DNA of 64,000 bases from DATARH01 sp036489765 (GTDB taxonomy: Bacteria; Pseudomonadota; Alphaproteobacteria; ATCC43930; CGMCC-115725). Numbering within the stretch: the stretch's first letter is position 1; every line of letters begins with the position of its first letter. The stretch is taken from the NCBI GenBank assembly GCA_036489765.1, contig DASXFE010000026.1, forward strand, positions 1 to 64,000, in the 5' to 3' direction. Of the stretch, positions 42,799 to 50,482 are shown one piece after another. A model generated the notes under the pieces. The model was not told the DNA's origin, searched no databases, and worked only from the letters and a program-made list of their open reading frames with translations. The translations under genes and the position numbers were made by a program.

Positions 42799-44496
42799 TC
42801 ACGCGAACACGCCATGCACGTACCAGCGCGGCGGGCGGTCGAAACCGGGGAGACCGGCACGGAACAACCAGAAACGCCGGCCCTCCTCGTCCTCGACCCG
42901 GTAATAGTCGCGGATGGTATCATCGCGATCGACCTCCTCACCCGGCTGCCACCATTCCTCGGCCACCCGTTCGGGCCCGTCGGCCTGGGTGACGCGATGC
43001 CGCCGCCGACGCCACGAAAAATGAAACGGCGGATCGTCCGGCACCATCCAGAACGCTTCGACCGGCTCCGGCGGCTGGAACAGCCGCACCGGGCGAGGCG
43101 GTTTGAGAGGCAGCTCGGCACTTTTACCTGTCATTCCGGGATCGCCCATCGGGCGAGACCCGGAACCCATGACCACGGACCCGCGAGATTTAGATGCTGT
43201 CGCCGGAGCATCCCCCGCGGAGGTCGTGTTCATGGGTTCCGGGTTCGACCCTGCGGGTCGCCCCGGAATGACAACAGGTTTGCCACTGCCTTCCCCGACG
43301 AGCGGCACCGCCACCGATGCGCGTTCGGGCAAATGGCTTTCGCGCGGTTCGAGGCGGGCAAGAGCCTCGGGCTTGAGCTGGGCAGCGAGTTGGTCCACCA
43401 AGGGGGCGATACCGTCGCCCGCGGCGCCGTCACCGGCAAATCCGACCTGCTCCGCCCCTAACTCCTCCACCGAATACGCCGCGAGGATCATGTCTTCGAC
43501 GCCGAGGCCGGGGTCGATCGTCTCGAGGCGGGCGGTCAGGAGTTTGGCCAGGTGGGCGGGGTCACGGCTCGGGCGGGCGGTGCCGAGGCGGATGTGCTCG
43601 ACGCGGCCATCGATGCGGTGGAAACCGAGATCGAGGCGGCGAGCGCCAACGCCTTCGCGCGCGAGCCAGGCCGTGAGGTCGCCGGCGAGGCGCTCGGTTG
43701 CCGCGGCAAGGCTGTCGGGGTCGGCGATCGGCTCGGGGAAGCTGAGGCGGACGCGCCGGGTCGGCGCCTCCCCGAGCGGCGACAATGGCTCGGGCAACGC
43801 GCCGTCGAGCTGGTCGAGCCGGCGGGCGACCGCCTCGCCGAAGCGCCGGGCGAGCGCGGCGCGCGGTACCGGGAACAACTCGCCGATATGGCGCAGGCCG
43901 ACCCGGCGCAGGCCCTGGACGGTCGCGGGGTCGAGCCGCAGCGCCTCGACCGGCAGCGGCGCCAGCGCCTCACGGATCCGCGCGGGGATCAGCGGCGCGC
44001 CATCGCCCGCACCGAAACGCGCGAGGGCCCAGGCGGCACCGAGCGTGTCGGCGATCGCGAGACGATGCGCGATCCCCTGCCGCGCCAGCCGGCGCGCGAG
44101 GTCGGCGGCCAATTCGGCCTCGCCGCCCCAAAGATGGGCGCAGCCGGAAATGTCGATCTTGACCCCGGCCTCCCCATCGGGCGCGGTCCACGGGCTGTAG
44201 CGGCCGCACCATTCGGCGAGGCGGAGGAGCGCGGCGCGGTCCGCCTCGGGCTCGGCCGGGCGGGTCGCGAGACCGGGCACGAAGGACAGCGCGTCGGCGA
44301 GCGGCATCCCCGGGACAAGGCCGGCAACCGCCGCTGCCGCGTCGACCGCGGCGAGCAAAAGCCGCCCGGCAGCGGCGGTTACCGTAGCGAAAGGTGCAGG
44401 ATCAGCCGGCGCGTCGGAGGGTCGCGGGATGCATCCGAGGCGCCGCAGCCGGTCGATCGGCCAGTTCGGCAGGAAGAGATACAGAACCCGTCGCAT
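42799..44496 (-). CDS. imuB: ImuB, Y-family-like mutagenesis protein
   Basis: Adaptor of the ImuA-ImuB-DnaE2 mutasome, related to Y-family polymerases but without their activity. 565 aa from the ATG at 44496 (MRRVLYLFLPNWPIDRLRR): the usual N-terminal catalytic Asp motif is replaced by FLPNWP. ImuB-type segments follow: VTAAAGRLLLAAVDAAA, GMPLADALSFVPGL, LAEWCGRYSPWTAPD, DISGCAHLWGGE and the C-terminal PRWYVHGVF. About 50 residues (407-457) are a translated palindromic repeat. The start lies 95 bases inside imuA. Confidence 0.95.
   Translation of the reverse strand: MRRVLYLFLPNWPIDRLRRLGCIPRPSDAPADPAPFATVTAAAGRLLLAAVDAAAAVAGLVPGMPLADALSFVPGLATRPAEPEADRAALLRLAEWCGRYSPWTAPDGEAGVKIDISGCAHLWGGEAELAADLARRLARQGIAHRLAIADTLGAAWALARFGAGDGAPLIPARIREALAPLPVEALRLDPATVQGLRRVGLRHIGELFPVPRAALARRFGEAVARRLDQLDGALPEPLSPLGEAPTRRVRLSFPEPIADPDSLAAATERLAGDLTAWLAREGVGARRLDLGFHRIDGRVEHIRLGTARPSRDPAHLAKLLTARLETIDPGLGVEDMILAAYSVEELGAEQVGFAGDGAAGDGIAPLVDQLAAQLKPEALARLEPRESHLPERASVAVPLVGEGSGKPVVIPGRPAGSNPEPMNTTSAGDAPATASKSRGSVVMGSGSRPMGDPGMTGKSAELPLKPPRPVRLFQPPEPVEAFWMVPDDPPFHFSWRRRRHRVTQADGPERVAEEWWQPGEEVDRDDTIRDYYRVEDEEGRRFWLFRAGLPGFDRPPRWYVHGVFA
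43128..43277. repeat. Long inverted repeat inserted in frame in imuB (CATTCCGGG...CCCGGAACCCATG family)
   Basis: Arms of about 54-56 bases: CCTGTCATTCCGGG ... CGAGACCCGGAACCCATGA (43128-43172 and on) are mirrored by TCATGGGTTCCGGGTTCG ... CCCCGGAATGACAACAGG (from about 43231 to 43277). On the minus strand it is translated in the imuB frame (IPGRPAGSNPEPMN ... GSGSRPMGDPGMTGK). The insert sits between the little-finger-like region and the PPRPVRLFQPPEPVEAF segment of ImuB. Confidence 0.88.
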
Positions 44497-45205
44497 CCGC
44501 CACCTCCACCTCGCATTGCGCCGGCCGGCCGCCGCGGCAGCGCAGCAATTCGACCCGCCAGCGCGGGCGTCCGATCCCCGGTTCTCCCTCGATCGCCGCC
44601 GACGGAACCGACGCCACCCGCCAGCGCGTCGTCGCCGCGCTCGGCCGGTCGCGCTCGGCGGCCGCCTCGCCGGCGGTACGCCAGCGCCGCAGCAGGAGCA
44701 CGGTAACGCCGGCCCGCTCGGCGGCGAGCTGCAGGCGCCGGCTCGCCACCATTGGCAATCGCCCGATTTCGCCGACCACCGCGGCAAGCCCGGCCCTTCG
44801 GCCGGCGCGCAGCCCCTCCTCGAGCGCCCAGAGGATGCGGTCGTCGCGCGGCGTCGACACCAGCACGAGCCGCGCCGGGTCGAGCCCGTGTGCGGCCAGC
44901 CCCGGCCCGTAGAGGTCCGGCCGCTTCAGGCACCACAGCACCGCGCCGGTCTTGTCGCCATGGAGGCCGATTCGCGCGAGTATGCCGGCGGTGAACCCGG
45001 CGACGGCCGCACCGTCCTCCTCATCGCCGCCCACACCCATGATCTCGTGCACCGCGCCGAGCTGGAGACCGCCTCCCGGCAAGGCCCGGTCGAATGCCGC
45101 CACGCCGAACGGCAAGACGCCGAACGCGGCGGCCGACGGGCGCTCAATTCGCCGGATGCGGGAACGCAACACGGCCAGGGGAACCGTACTGGACATAAGA
45201 AACAC
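44402..45205 (-). CDS. imuA: ImuA, RecA-like SOS mutagenesis protein
   Basis: Part of the SOS mutagenesis complex, 267 aa, RecA/SulA-like fold. FGVLPFGVAAFDRALPGGGL and GAVHEIMG resemble the RecA N-terminal core, but no Walker A GKT is seen in the following GVGGDEEDGAAVAGF. RPDLYGPGLAAHGLDPARL and GRLPMVASRRLQLAAERAG are typical of ImuA. The GTG at 45205 has an AAGGG ribosome site six bases upstream; an ATG at 45196 is the alternative. A LexA box lies directly upstream. First gene of imuA-imuB-dnaE2. Confidence 0.95.
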   Translation of the reverse strand: MFLMSSTVPLAVLRSRIRRIERPSAAAFGVLPFGVAAFDRALPGGGLQLGAVHEIMGVGGDEEDGAAVAGFTAGILARIGLHGDKTGAVLWCLKRPDLYGPGLAAHGLDPARLVLVSTPRDDRILWALEEGLRAGRRAGLAAVVGEIGRLPMVASRRLQLAAERAGVTVLLLRRWRTAGEAAAERDRPSAATTRWRVASVPSAAIEGEPGIGRPRWRVELLRCRGGRPAQCEVEVADATGSVSLPAELADRPAAAPRMHPATLRRAG

Positions 45206-45219
45206 CCGCGACCCTTCAT

Positions 45220-45234
45220 GTTCCCTTTTTGTTC
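45220..45234. promoter_or_regulatory. LexA (SOS) box, GTTC-N7-GTTC
   Basis: GTTCCCTTTTTGTTC on the plus strand (GAAC-N7-GAAC on the minus) is the exact alphaproteobacterial LexA direct-repeat operator. A TTGACA -35-like hexamer lies upstream on the minus strand (45254-45249), placing the box over the -10 region and just before the imuA ribosome site. It should repress imuA-imuB-dnaE2 until DNA damage. Confidence 0.92.
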
Positions 45235-45283
45235 ATATCATCTTCGATTGTCAAGCCCGCTCGCTTTGCCGTTAGAATGACGC

Positions 45284-45988
45284 ATGACCGATGCCGCGCA
45301 TGTGGCCCGCACGGCGGGCGAAGCCGATGCGGCGGAAACCACCGCCCGCATCCTTCTCGAAACCGAGGCCGTCTTGTTCCGGCCCGACGATCCGTTCACG
45401 TTTACGTCGGGACGGCTGTCGCCGGTCTATATCGACTGCCGGCGGCTGATTTCGTTTCCCCGCGCGCGGAAACGCCTGATGGATCTCGGCGCCGAGCTGA
45501 TCCAGCGCAAGGTCGGATTCGAGGCCCTGGACGCGATCGCCGGCGGGGAAACCGCGGGCATCCCGTTCGCCGCCTGGATCGCCGACCGGCTGTCGCTGCC
45601 GATGCTTTACGTCCGCAAACAGCCCAAAGGGTTCGGCCGCAACGCGCAGATCGAAGGTCGGCTCTCCGACGGCGCCCGCGTGCTGCTCGTCGAGGATCTC
45701 GCCAGCGAGGGCACGTCAAAACTCAATTTCGTCCGCGCGATCCGCCAGGCCGGCGGCGAGATCAGCCATACCTTCGTCATCTTCAACTACGGCATCTTCC
45801 CGCACATCGACACGAGCCTCAAAGCCGAGGGCATCACCCTCCACGCACTCGCGAACTGGTGGGACGTCGCCGCGATGGCCGAGCTGCTCGGCCGCTTCGA
45901 GGCTGGGCAGTACGACAAGATCAGGGCCTTCCTCGCCGACCCCGAAGCGTGGTCCGCCGACCGCGCCGCCGCACGAAAGACGGCGTAG
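45284..45988 (+). CDS. pyrE: Orotate phosphoribosyltransferase
   Basis: Converts orotate and PRPP to OMP in pyrimidine synthesis. A 234-aa protein with the type I phosphoribosyltransferase fold: FTFTSGRLSPVYIDCRRLISFP, LDAIAGGETAGIPFAAWIAD, YVRKQPKGFGRNAQIEG, and the PRPP loop VLLVEDLASEGTSK. Divergent from imuA; the shared intergenic region is 78 bases. The ribosome site is weak. Confidence 0.94.
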   Translation: MTDAAHVARTAGEADAAETTARILLETEAVLFRPDDPFTFTSGRLSPVYIDCRRLISFPRARKRLMDLGAELIQRKVGFEALDAIAGGETAGIPFAAWIADRLSLPMLYVRKQPKGFGRNAQIEGRLSDGARVLLVEDLASEGTSKLNFVRAIRQAGGEISHTFVIFNYGIFPHIDTSLKAEGITLHALANWWDVAAMAELLGRFEAGQYDKIRAFLADPEAWSADRAAARKTA

Positions 45989-45993
45989 GAACC

Positions 45994-46077
45994 CGCAGGA
46001 TGGGGTGATCGCAGCGAAGCCCGTCAATGCTCGCAACCAACGGCTGATGGGCTTCGCGACGCTCAGCCAATCCTGCG
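45994..46077. repeat. Inverted repeat between convergent pyrE and aminotransferase genes (GCAGGAT...GGGCTTCGC family)
   Basis: CGCAGGAT (45994-46001) pairs with ATCCTGCG (46070-46077), and inside it GCGAAGCCC pairs with GGGCTTCGC, with mismatches. It lies between the two convergent stop codons, so it may also serve as a bidirectional terminator. No second copy of this family was recognised in the window. Confidence 0.75.
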
Positions 46078-46081
46078 TTTG

Positions 46082-47230
46082 CTATCTCACCAACCACCCC
46101 GCCAGCCGCTTCGCCGCCTCGGCGATGTCGTCGCTCGACCCGGCGAAGCTGAAGCGCACCCAGGCGTTGCCGTGGATCGGGTCGAAATCGGCGCCGGGGG
46201 TTGCGGCGACGCTGATCTCGGCGAGCATCCGGCGGCAGAAATCGCCGCTGTCGGCGGTCAGGCGCGACACGTCGACATAGAGGTAGAACGCGCCTTCGGC
46301 CGGGGCGACGCGGGTGAGGCCGGCTTTCGACAAGGTCGCGATCAACAGGTCGCGGTTGGCGCGGTAGCGGCCGACGTGCGCGTCGAGCTCGGCGCGGCAC
46401 TCGAACGCGGCGATCGCTGCGAGCTGCGACAGGCCCGGCGGCGAGATGTAGAAATTCTGCGCCAGGCACTCGACGGAACGGGCAAGGTCCGGCGGCACCA
46501 GCATCCAGCCGAGCCGCCACCCGGTCATGCTGTAGTACTTCGAGAACGAGTTGACGACGATCGCGTCCCGGCCGAAGGCGCGCGCCGATTGCGCGGCCGC
46601 CTCGTAGGTGATGCCGTGATAGATCTCGTCGGAGATCAGGCGGATGCCACGGTCGCGGCAGTAATCGTAGAGCCGTTTTAGATCACCGGGTGCGATCATC
46701 GTTCCGGTCGGGTTGGCGGGACTGGCGATGATCAGGCCGGCCAGGTCCGGGATGTCGGACAGCAGCTCGGGGTTCGGCTGGTAGTGGGCGTTCTCGCCGA
46801 CCTCGATCAGCACGGTTTCAAGGCCCAGCGCCGACAGGATGTTGCGATAGGCCGGGTAGCCCGGCGCCGCCAGCGCGACGTGATCGCCGGCCTCGAACGC
46901 GGCGATGAAGGCGAGCTGGAAGGCCGCCGACGAGCCGGTGGTCACCGCCACCTCGGCCGGGTCGACTCCGATGCCGTATTGCGCGCGGTAGTGCCCGGCG
47001 ATCGCCTCGCGCAGCTTCCCGATGCCCTCGGCGTCGGTATAGCCGATCTTGTCGCGGTCGAGCGCGGCCCGTGCCGCGTCGCGCACGACGGCGGGGGCCG
47101 GGGTGCCGGGCTGGCCCACTTCGAGATGGATGACGCAGTGCCCTTCGGCCTCGCGCGCATTCGCGGCGCGCAGCACGTCCATCGCGATAAACGGCGGGAC
47201 CAGCCCGCGGCGGGAAGGGCCTAATGTCAT
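46082..47230 (-). CDS. Class I/II pyridoxal phosphate aminotransferase
   Basis: A 382-aa fold-type I aminotransferase of the AspC-like group. Segments: VIHLEVGQPGTPAPAVV, YTDAEGIGKLREAIAGHY, VTTGSSAAFQLAFIAAFEAG, IIASPANPTGTMI, ISDEIYHGITYE, and the PLP lysine in VVNSFSKYYSMTGWRLGWM. Donor and acceptor cannot be assigned. Monocistronic; a family-A repeat lies directly upstream. Confidence 0.94.
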   Translation of the reverse strand: MTLGPSRRGLVPPFIAMDVLRAANAREAEGHCVIHLEVGQPGTPAPAVVRDAARAALDRDKIGYTDAEGIGKLREAIAGHYRAQYGIGVDPAEVAVTTGSSAAFQLAFIAAFEAGDHVALAAPGYPAYRNILSALGLETVLIEVGENAHYQPNPELLSDIPDLAGLIIASPANPTGTMIAPGDLKRLYDYCRDRGIRLISDEIYHGITYEAAAQSARAFGRDAIVVNSFSKYYSMTGWRLGWMLVPPDLARSVECLAQNFYISPPGLSQLAAIAAFECRAELDAHVGRYRANRDLLIATLSKAGLTRVAPAEGAFYLYVDVSRLTADSGDFCRRMLAEISVAATPGADFDPIHGNAWVRFSFAGSSDDIAEAAKRLAGWLVR

Positions 47231-47263
47231 CGCCTATCCTCGCACAAAATCCCGGCCAGGCAT

Positions 47264-47383
47264 GGTGCGTCCTTCGAGACGCGCTCTGCGAGCGCTCCTC
47301 ACGATGAGGAGCTAAGGTTCTGCCCCATACCGTTCTTCCTTATCCCGAGGAGCCCGCGCGGCGGGCGTCTCGAAGGACGCACC
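47264..47383. repeat. Dispersed palindromic repeat, CGTCCTTCGAGACG family (copy 2)
   Basis: Perfect 19-base inverted arms (47264-47282 and 47365-47383; core GCGTCCTTCGAGACGC) flank a middle with GCTCCTCACGATGAGGAGC, itself a hairpin. Same family as 20934-21061. It fills the region between the divergent aminotransferase and FMN reductase genes. Confidence 0.92.
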
Positions 47384-47455
47384 CCATTCTTGCCAGCACC
47401 CCGTCCATGTCTGTATGAGGGCGCGCTTTGCACGTTTTGACAGGGAAGCAGCACA

Positions 47456-48010
47456 ATGGCCCAGTACCGCCTGATCGGCATGTCCGGCAGCCTGCGCGCC
47501 GGTTCGTTCTCGAACGCGATCCTGCGCACGATGCGCGAGCATTTTGCCGATCGGGCCGATCTGGAGGTTTACGACCTCGCGCCGCTCCCCCTCTACAACC
47601 AGGATTTCGAGGGCGACAAGCGGCCGCCGACGGTCAAGCAGATGCTCGCCGACATCGAGGCGGCGGACGGGCTTGTGCTGTGCGCGCCCGAATTCAACCA
47701 CTCGATCCCCGGCGTCCTCAAGAACGCGATCGACTGGGCCTCGCGTCCGGCCTTCCAGTCGGTGCTCGCGTACAAGCCGGTCGCGATCATGGCGACCTCG
47801 CGTGGGCCGCTCGGCGGGGCGCGGTGCCTCGAACACATGAAGGTCGCGCTCGATTCGTGCCTCTGCCGCGTGGCGCTGGCGCGCGAGGTCATCATCACCG
47901 CGGCGGAAACCCGAATCTCGGACGGCCGCCTGGTCGACGAAACCTGCATCGGTTTTGCCACCGCGGCGATCGACGCGCTGCTGCAGGAAATCGCCCTGTT
48001 CAAGAAATGA
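47456..48010 (+). CDS. NADPH-dependent FMN reductase (chromate/quinone reductase type)
   Basis: A 184-aa flavodoxin-fold reductase, usually a dimer with bound FMN that reduces quinones, azo dyes or chromate. Motifs: GMSGSLRAGSFSNAILR for phosphate binding, APLPLYNQDFEGDKRPP, and LCAPEFNHSIPGVLKNAIDW. Complete length. A single arm of a family-B repeat begins right at its stop codon. Physiological role is probably oxidative protection. Confidence 0.93.
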   Translation: MAQYRLIGMSGSLRAGSFSNAILRTMREHFADRADLEVYDLAPLPLYNQDFEGDKRPPTVKQMLADIEAADGLVLCAPEFNHSIPGVLKNAIDWASRPAFQSVLAYKPVAIMATSRGPLGGARCLEHMKVALDSCLCRVALAREVIITAAETRISDGRLVDETCIGFATAAIDALLQEIALFKK

Positions 48011-48033
48011 AGGAGCGCGGGCGTCTCTCCCGC
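48011..48033. repeat. Single arm of the GCGGGCGTCTCGCCCGC repeat family
   Basis: A single 23-base arm with one change relative to the arms at 21778-21800, starting at the FMN reductase stop codon and ending just before the stop of the convergent methyltransferase gene. The mirror arm is missing, so this is a half element. Confidence 0.75.
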
Positions 48034-48037
48034 ATTC

Positions 48038-48673
48038 CTAGATCACCGAGGCCGGCTTCTCGTTGACGCAGCGCAACAGGCGCCAGTAGCCGAAGAGGTT
48101 GCTCGGGCGGATTTCGCGGACGGTAAGCTTGCTGTCGTCCATGAATTTGTCGAAGTCGAAATCGGGGTGGAACCCGATATGCCGGGCGAGGTGCGCGAGA
48201 CGCTTCTCGAAAAAGCGCACCGCCCAGTTCTCGCTCATGAAGTGGTTGACCAGCACGATCGTGCCGCCGGGGATGCACACGCGCTTCATCTCGGCGGCGA
48301 ATTGGGCCGGGCTCGGCACGACCGGCGCGACGTAGAGCGCCAGGACAGCGTCGAACGAGTTGTCGGCGAAATCCATGTGCTCGGCGTCCATGACGCGGAG
48401 CTCGTCGACATGGCCGAGCTTTTCGGTCTCGACTCGCCGGCGCGCCTTCGCGAGCATCTCCTCGGAGATGTCGATGCCGGTGACATGCGAATCGGTCCGG
48501 AAATGCGGCAGCGACAGGCCGGTCCCGACGCCCACCTCGAGGATGCGCTGGCCGGGCCGGTCATTGGCAATGCGTACCGCATCCTTGCGCCCGGGATGAA
48601 ATATCGGCCCGAACACAAAGTCGTATGAATGCGAAACCCAACGGTAGGTACGAACCGTATCGCGCAAGTCCAT
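48038..48673 (-). CDS. SAM-dependent phospholipid N-methyltransferase (PmtA-like)
   Basis: A 211-aa class I methyltransferase. The N-terminal SHSYDFVFGPIFHPGRKDAV is characteristic of the Rhodobacter-type phosphatidylethanolamine N-methyltransferase PmtA. ILEVGVGTGLSLPHF is the SAM motif I, GIDISEEMLAKARRR motif II, and LALYVAPVVPSPAQF follows. Predicted to methylate phosphatidylethanolamine toward phosphatidylcholine at the membrane surface. With psd in the same window this would give PE to PC. Other small-molecule methyltransferases share the fold. Confidence 0.85.
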   Translation of the reverse strand: MDLRDTVRTYRWVSHSYDFVFGPIFHPGRKDAVRIANDRPGQRILEVGVGTGLSLPHFRTDSHVTGIDISEEMLAKARRRVETEKLGHVDELRVMDAEHMDFADNSFDAVLALYVAPVVPSPAQFAAEMKRVCIPGGTIVLVNHFMSENWAVRFFEKRLAHLARHIGFHPDFDFDKFMDDSKLTVREIRPSNLFGYWRLLRCVNEKPASVI

Positions 48674-48788
48674 CGGATCGTTCTCAACCTGATCGACGAG
48701 ACCGCGCCGCGCCCGTCAGACAAGCCAACGGACCGGCACACGGGAAAGTGCCAAGCGGAAACGCGCTTGTAAACATTTCGGTGCAGAA

Positions 48789-48806
48789 GGCGGCTATGCA
48801 GCCGCC
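48789..48806 (-). terminator. Hairpin downstream of the cold-shock gene
   Basis: GGCGGCT (48789-48795), loop ATGC, AGCCGCC (48800-48806), 14 bases after the cold-shock gene stop on the minus strand. There is no T-run, so it is a weak or Rho-assisted terminator, or an mRNA 3' stabiliser. Confidence 0.5.
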
Positions 48807-48819
48807 GGAAGACGTCGGG

Positions 48820-49341
48820 TCAGAGCAGCGCGACGTGATCCGCTTCCTGGCCCTTTTTGCCTTCGACGACCTCCATCCTGACGCGCTGGCCGGGATCCAG
48901 CGAGTCGACGCCGCTGCGGCGCAACGCCGTGATGTGGATGAAAACATCCTTCCCGCCGCCATCGGGCGAGATGAAGCCGTAGCCCTTGTCGGGCTCGAAC
49001 CACTTGACCGCACCTTCGAGCGTCTGCGACGGGCGCGGCTCGCGCCGGTCGAAACCCGAATCACGAGACGCCACCGCGGTGCTCGGATCGATGTTGAGCA
49101 CGTTGAGGACGAGCGGTCCCTTGGCACCGTCGCCGACCTCGCAGGTCACCGAGGTGCCTTCGCGGATCTCCTCGAACCCGGCACGGCGCAGCACCGCCAT
49201 CGGCAGGAATGCGTCCTGCGACCCGTCATCCGGCGTGACGAAGCCGAACCCCTTGCTGGCATTGAACCATTTTACTTTGGCTTCGCAGACGCGACCAGGA
49301 GGGGTGTCTTCGCGAAAGAAGCCGGGGCGGCGCTCGTACAT
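48820..49341 (-). CDS. Two-domain cold-shock protein
   Basis: A 173-aa nucleic-acid-binding protein with two cold-shock domains, a form common in alphaproteobacteria. Domain 1 (about 20-90): AKVKWFNASKGFGFVTP with DAFLP, where the second RNA-binding motif is altered. Domain 2 (about 108-173): GAVKWFEPDKGYGFISP with the canonical DVFIH. A charged linker joins them. Role: RNA chaperone in cold or stationary phase. The 49342-49612 region beyond it has no gene. Confidence 0.95.
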   Translation of the reverse strand: MYERRPGFFREDTPPGRVCEAKVKWFNASKGFGFVTPDDGSQDAFLPMAVLRRAGFEEIREGTSVTCEVGDGAKGPLVLNVLNIDPSTAVASRDSGFDRREPRPSQTLEGAVKWFEPDKGYGFISPDGGGKDVFIHITALRRSGVDSLDPGQRVRMEVVEGKKGQEADHVALL

Positions 49342-49572
49342 GGTGCCTCTAAACCAAATGTCCTGCGGCTAGCGCTCGGGGAACCCTTACCATAGCGTAA
49401 AAGTGTCGCACGACGCTAGTACCCTCATCCAACCCGCGGCTGAATGAGGCGTCAACAATACTTCTTTGTACTTATAGATAGTTAGAGGCGCTGGCCTCTC
49501 GACACGCCGCAACCTGAAAGCGGCGGCGCTCGCCCGGAGCGGGATAGAGGCGGGTTTACGGAATCAAAGCGT

Positions 49573-49604
49573 GCCCCCTCCGGCCGTATGGCATGGGAGG
49601 GGGC
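49573..49604 (-). terminator. Hairpin after the FAH-family gene
   Basis: GCCCCCTCC (49573-49581) pairs with GGAGGGGGC (49596-49604) around a 14-base loop, just below the stop codon of the minus-strand FAH gene. A short T-containing stretch follows on that strand. Plausible intrinsic terminator. Confidence 0.65.
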
Positions 49605-49612
49605 GCCCGTGC

Positions 49613-50461
49613 TTATCCCGGATAGGCGACGAGCTTTTGCTGTTGGACGCCGAGGCCCTCGACGCCGATGCGCATGACGTCGCCGACCTTGAGGAATTTG
49701 GGTGGCTTGAACCCCATCGCGACGCCCGAGGGAGTGCCGGTCGGGATCACGTCACCCGGGTTGAGGGTCATGAACTCGCTGCAATAGCTGACGATCTTTT
49801 CGATCCCGAAGATGAGGTCGGCGGTGTTGCTGTTCTGGCGCCGCTCGCCGTTGACCTCGGTCCAGACCTGGAGCTTGCCGGCGTCGCCGACCTCGTCGGC
49901 GGTGACCATCCAGGGGCCCATCGGGCAGAACGTGTCGCAGCTCTTGCCCTTGGTCCACGTGCCGCCGCGCTCGATCTGGTATTCGCGCTCGGAGACGTCG
50001 TTCACGACGCAATAGCCGGCGATGTAGTTCTTTGCGTCTTTCTCGGAGACGTATTTCGCGGTCTGCCCGATGACGATCGCCAACTCGACCTCGTAATCCA
50101 TCTTCTGCGAGCCCTTGGGGATGATCACGTTGTCATCCGGACCGCTGATGCTGCTCAACGCCTTGAGAAAGAAGATCGGCTCGGTCGGGATCGGCATGCC
50201 GGCTTCCTGCGCGTGGAGGCGGTAGTTGAGGCCGATCGCCAGGATCTTCGACGGATTGCCGACACAGGGGCCGATGCGCGGGGTGCCATTGACCAGCGGC
50301 AGGCTCGCCGGGTCCATCCCCTTGAGCCGCGCCAGCGAAGCGGGCGACAGCGTGCTGCCGTCGATGTCCTTCACGACGCCGGAGAGGTCGCGAATCTTGC
50401 CGTCCTTGTCGAGAAGGCCGGGCTTTTCCTGGCCCGTCGGGCCGTAGCGCAGAAGCTTCAT
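49613..50461 (-). CDS. Fumarylacetoacetate hydrolase-family protein
   Basis: A 282-aa FAH-fold hydrolase/decarboxylase. Metal site and fold markers: KILAIGLNYRLHAQEAGMP, DYEVELAIVIGQTAKYV, GYCVVNDVSEREYQ and NPGDVIPTGTPSGVAMG. The close partner gene upstream is an SDR, and an UxaA dehydratase is divergent. This set fits sugar-acid breakdown, where an FAH protein cleaves a 2,4-diketo-3-deoxy acid (as in the L-fuconate route). The exact substrate is inferred, not shown. Confidence 0.93.
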   Translation of the reverse strand: MKLLRYGPTGQEKPGLLDKDGKIRDLSGVVKDIDGSTLSPASLARLKGMDPASLPLVNGTPRIGPCVGNPSKILAIGLNYRLHAQEAGMPIPTEPIFFLKALSSISGPDDNVIIPKGSQKMDYEVELAIVIGQTAKYVSEKDAKNYIAGYCVVNDVSEREYQIERGGTWTKGKSCDTFCPMGPWMVTADEVGDAGKLQVWTEVNGERRQNSNTADLIFGIEKIVSYCSEFMTLNPGDVIPTGTPSGVAMGFKPPKFLKVGDVMRIGVEGLGVQQQKLVAYPG

Positions 50462-50482
50462 GACGTGTCCTCCTGGTAGGGG

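Noticed and set aside
45994..46077. Possible CRISPR or RNA gene from the paired sequence between pyrE and the aminotransferase gene
   Set aside because: Only one copy and a simple inverted repeat; no spacer structure or known RNA motif.
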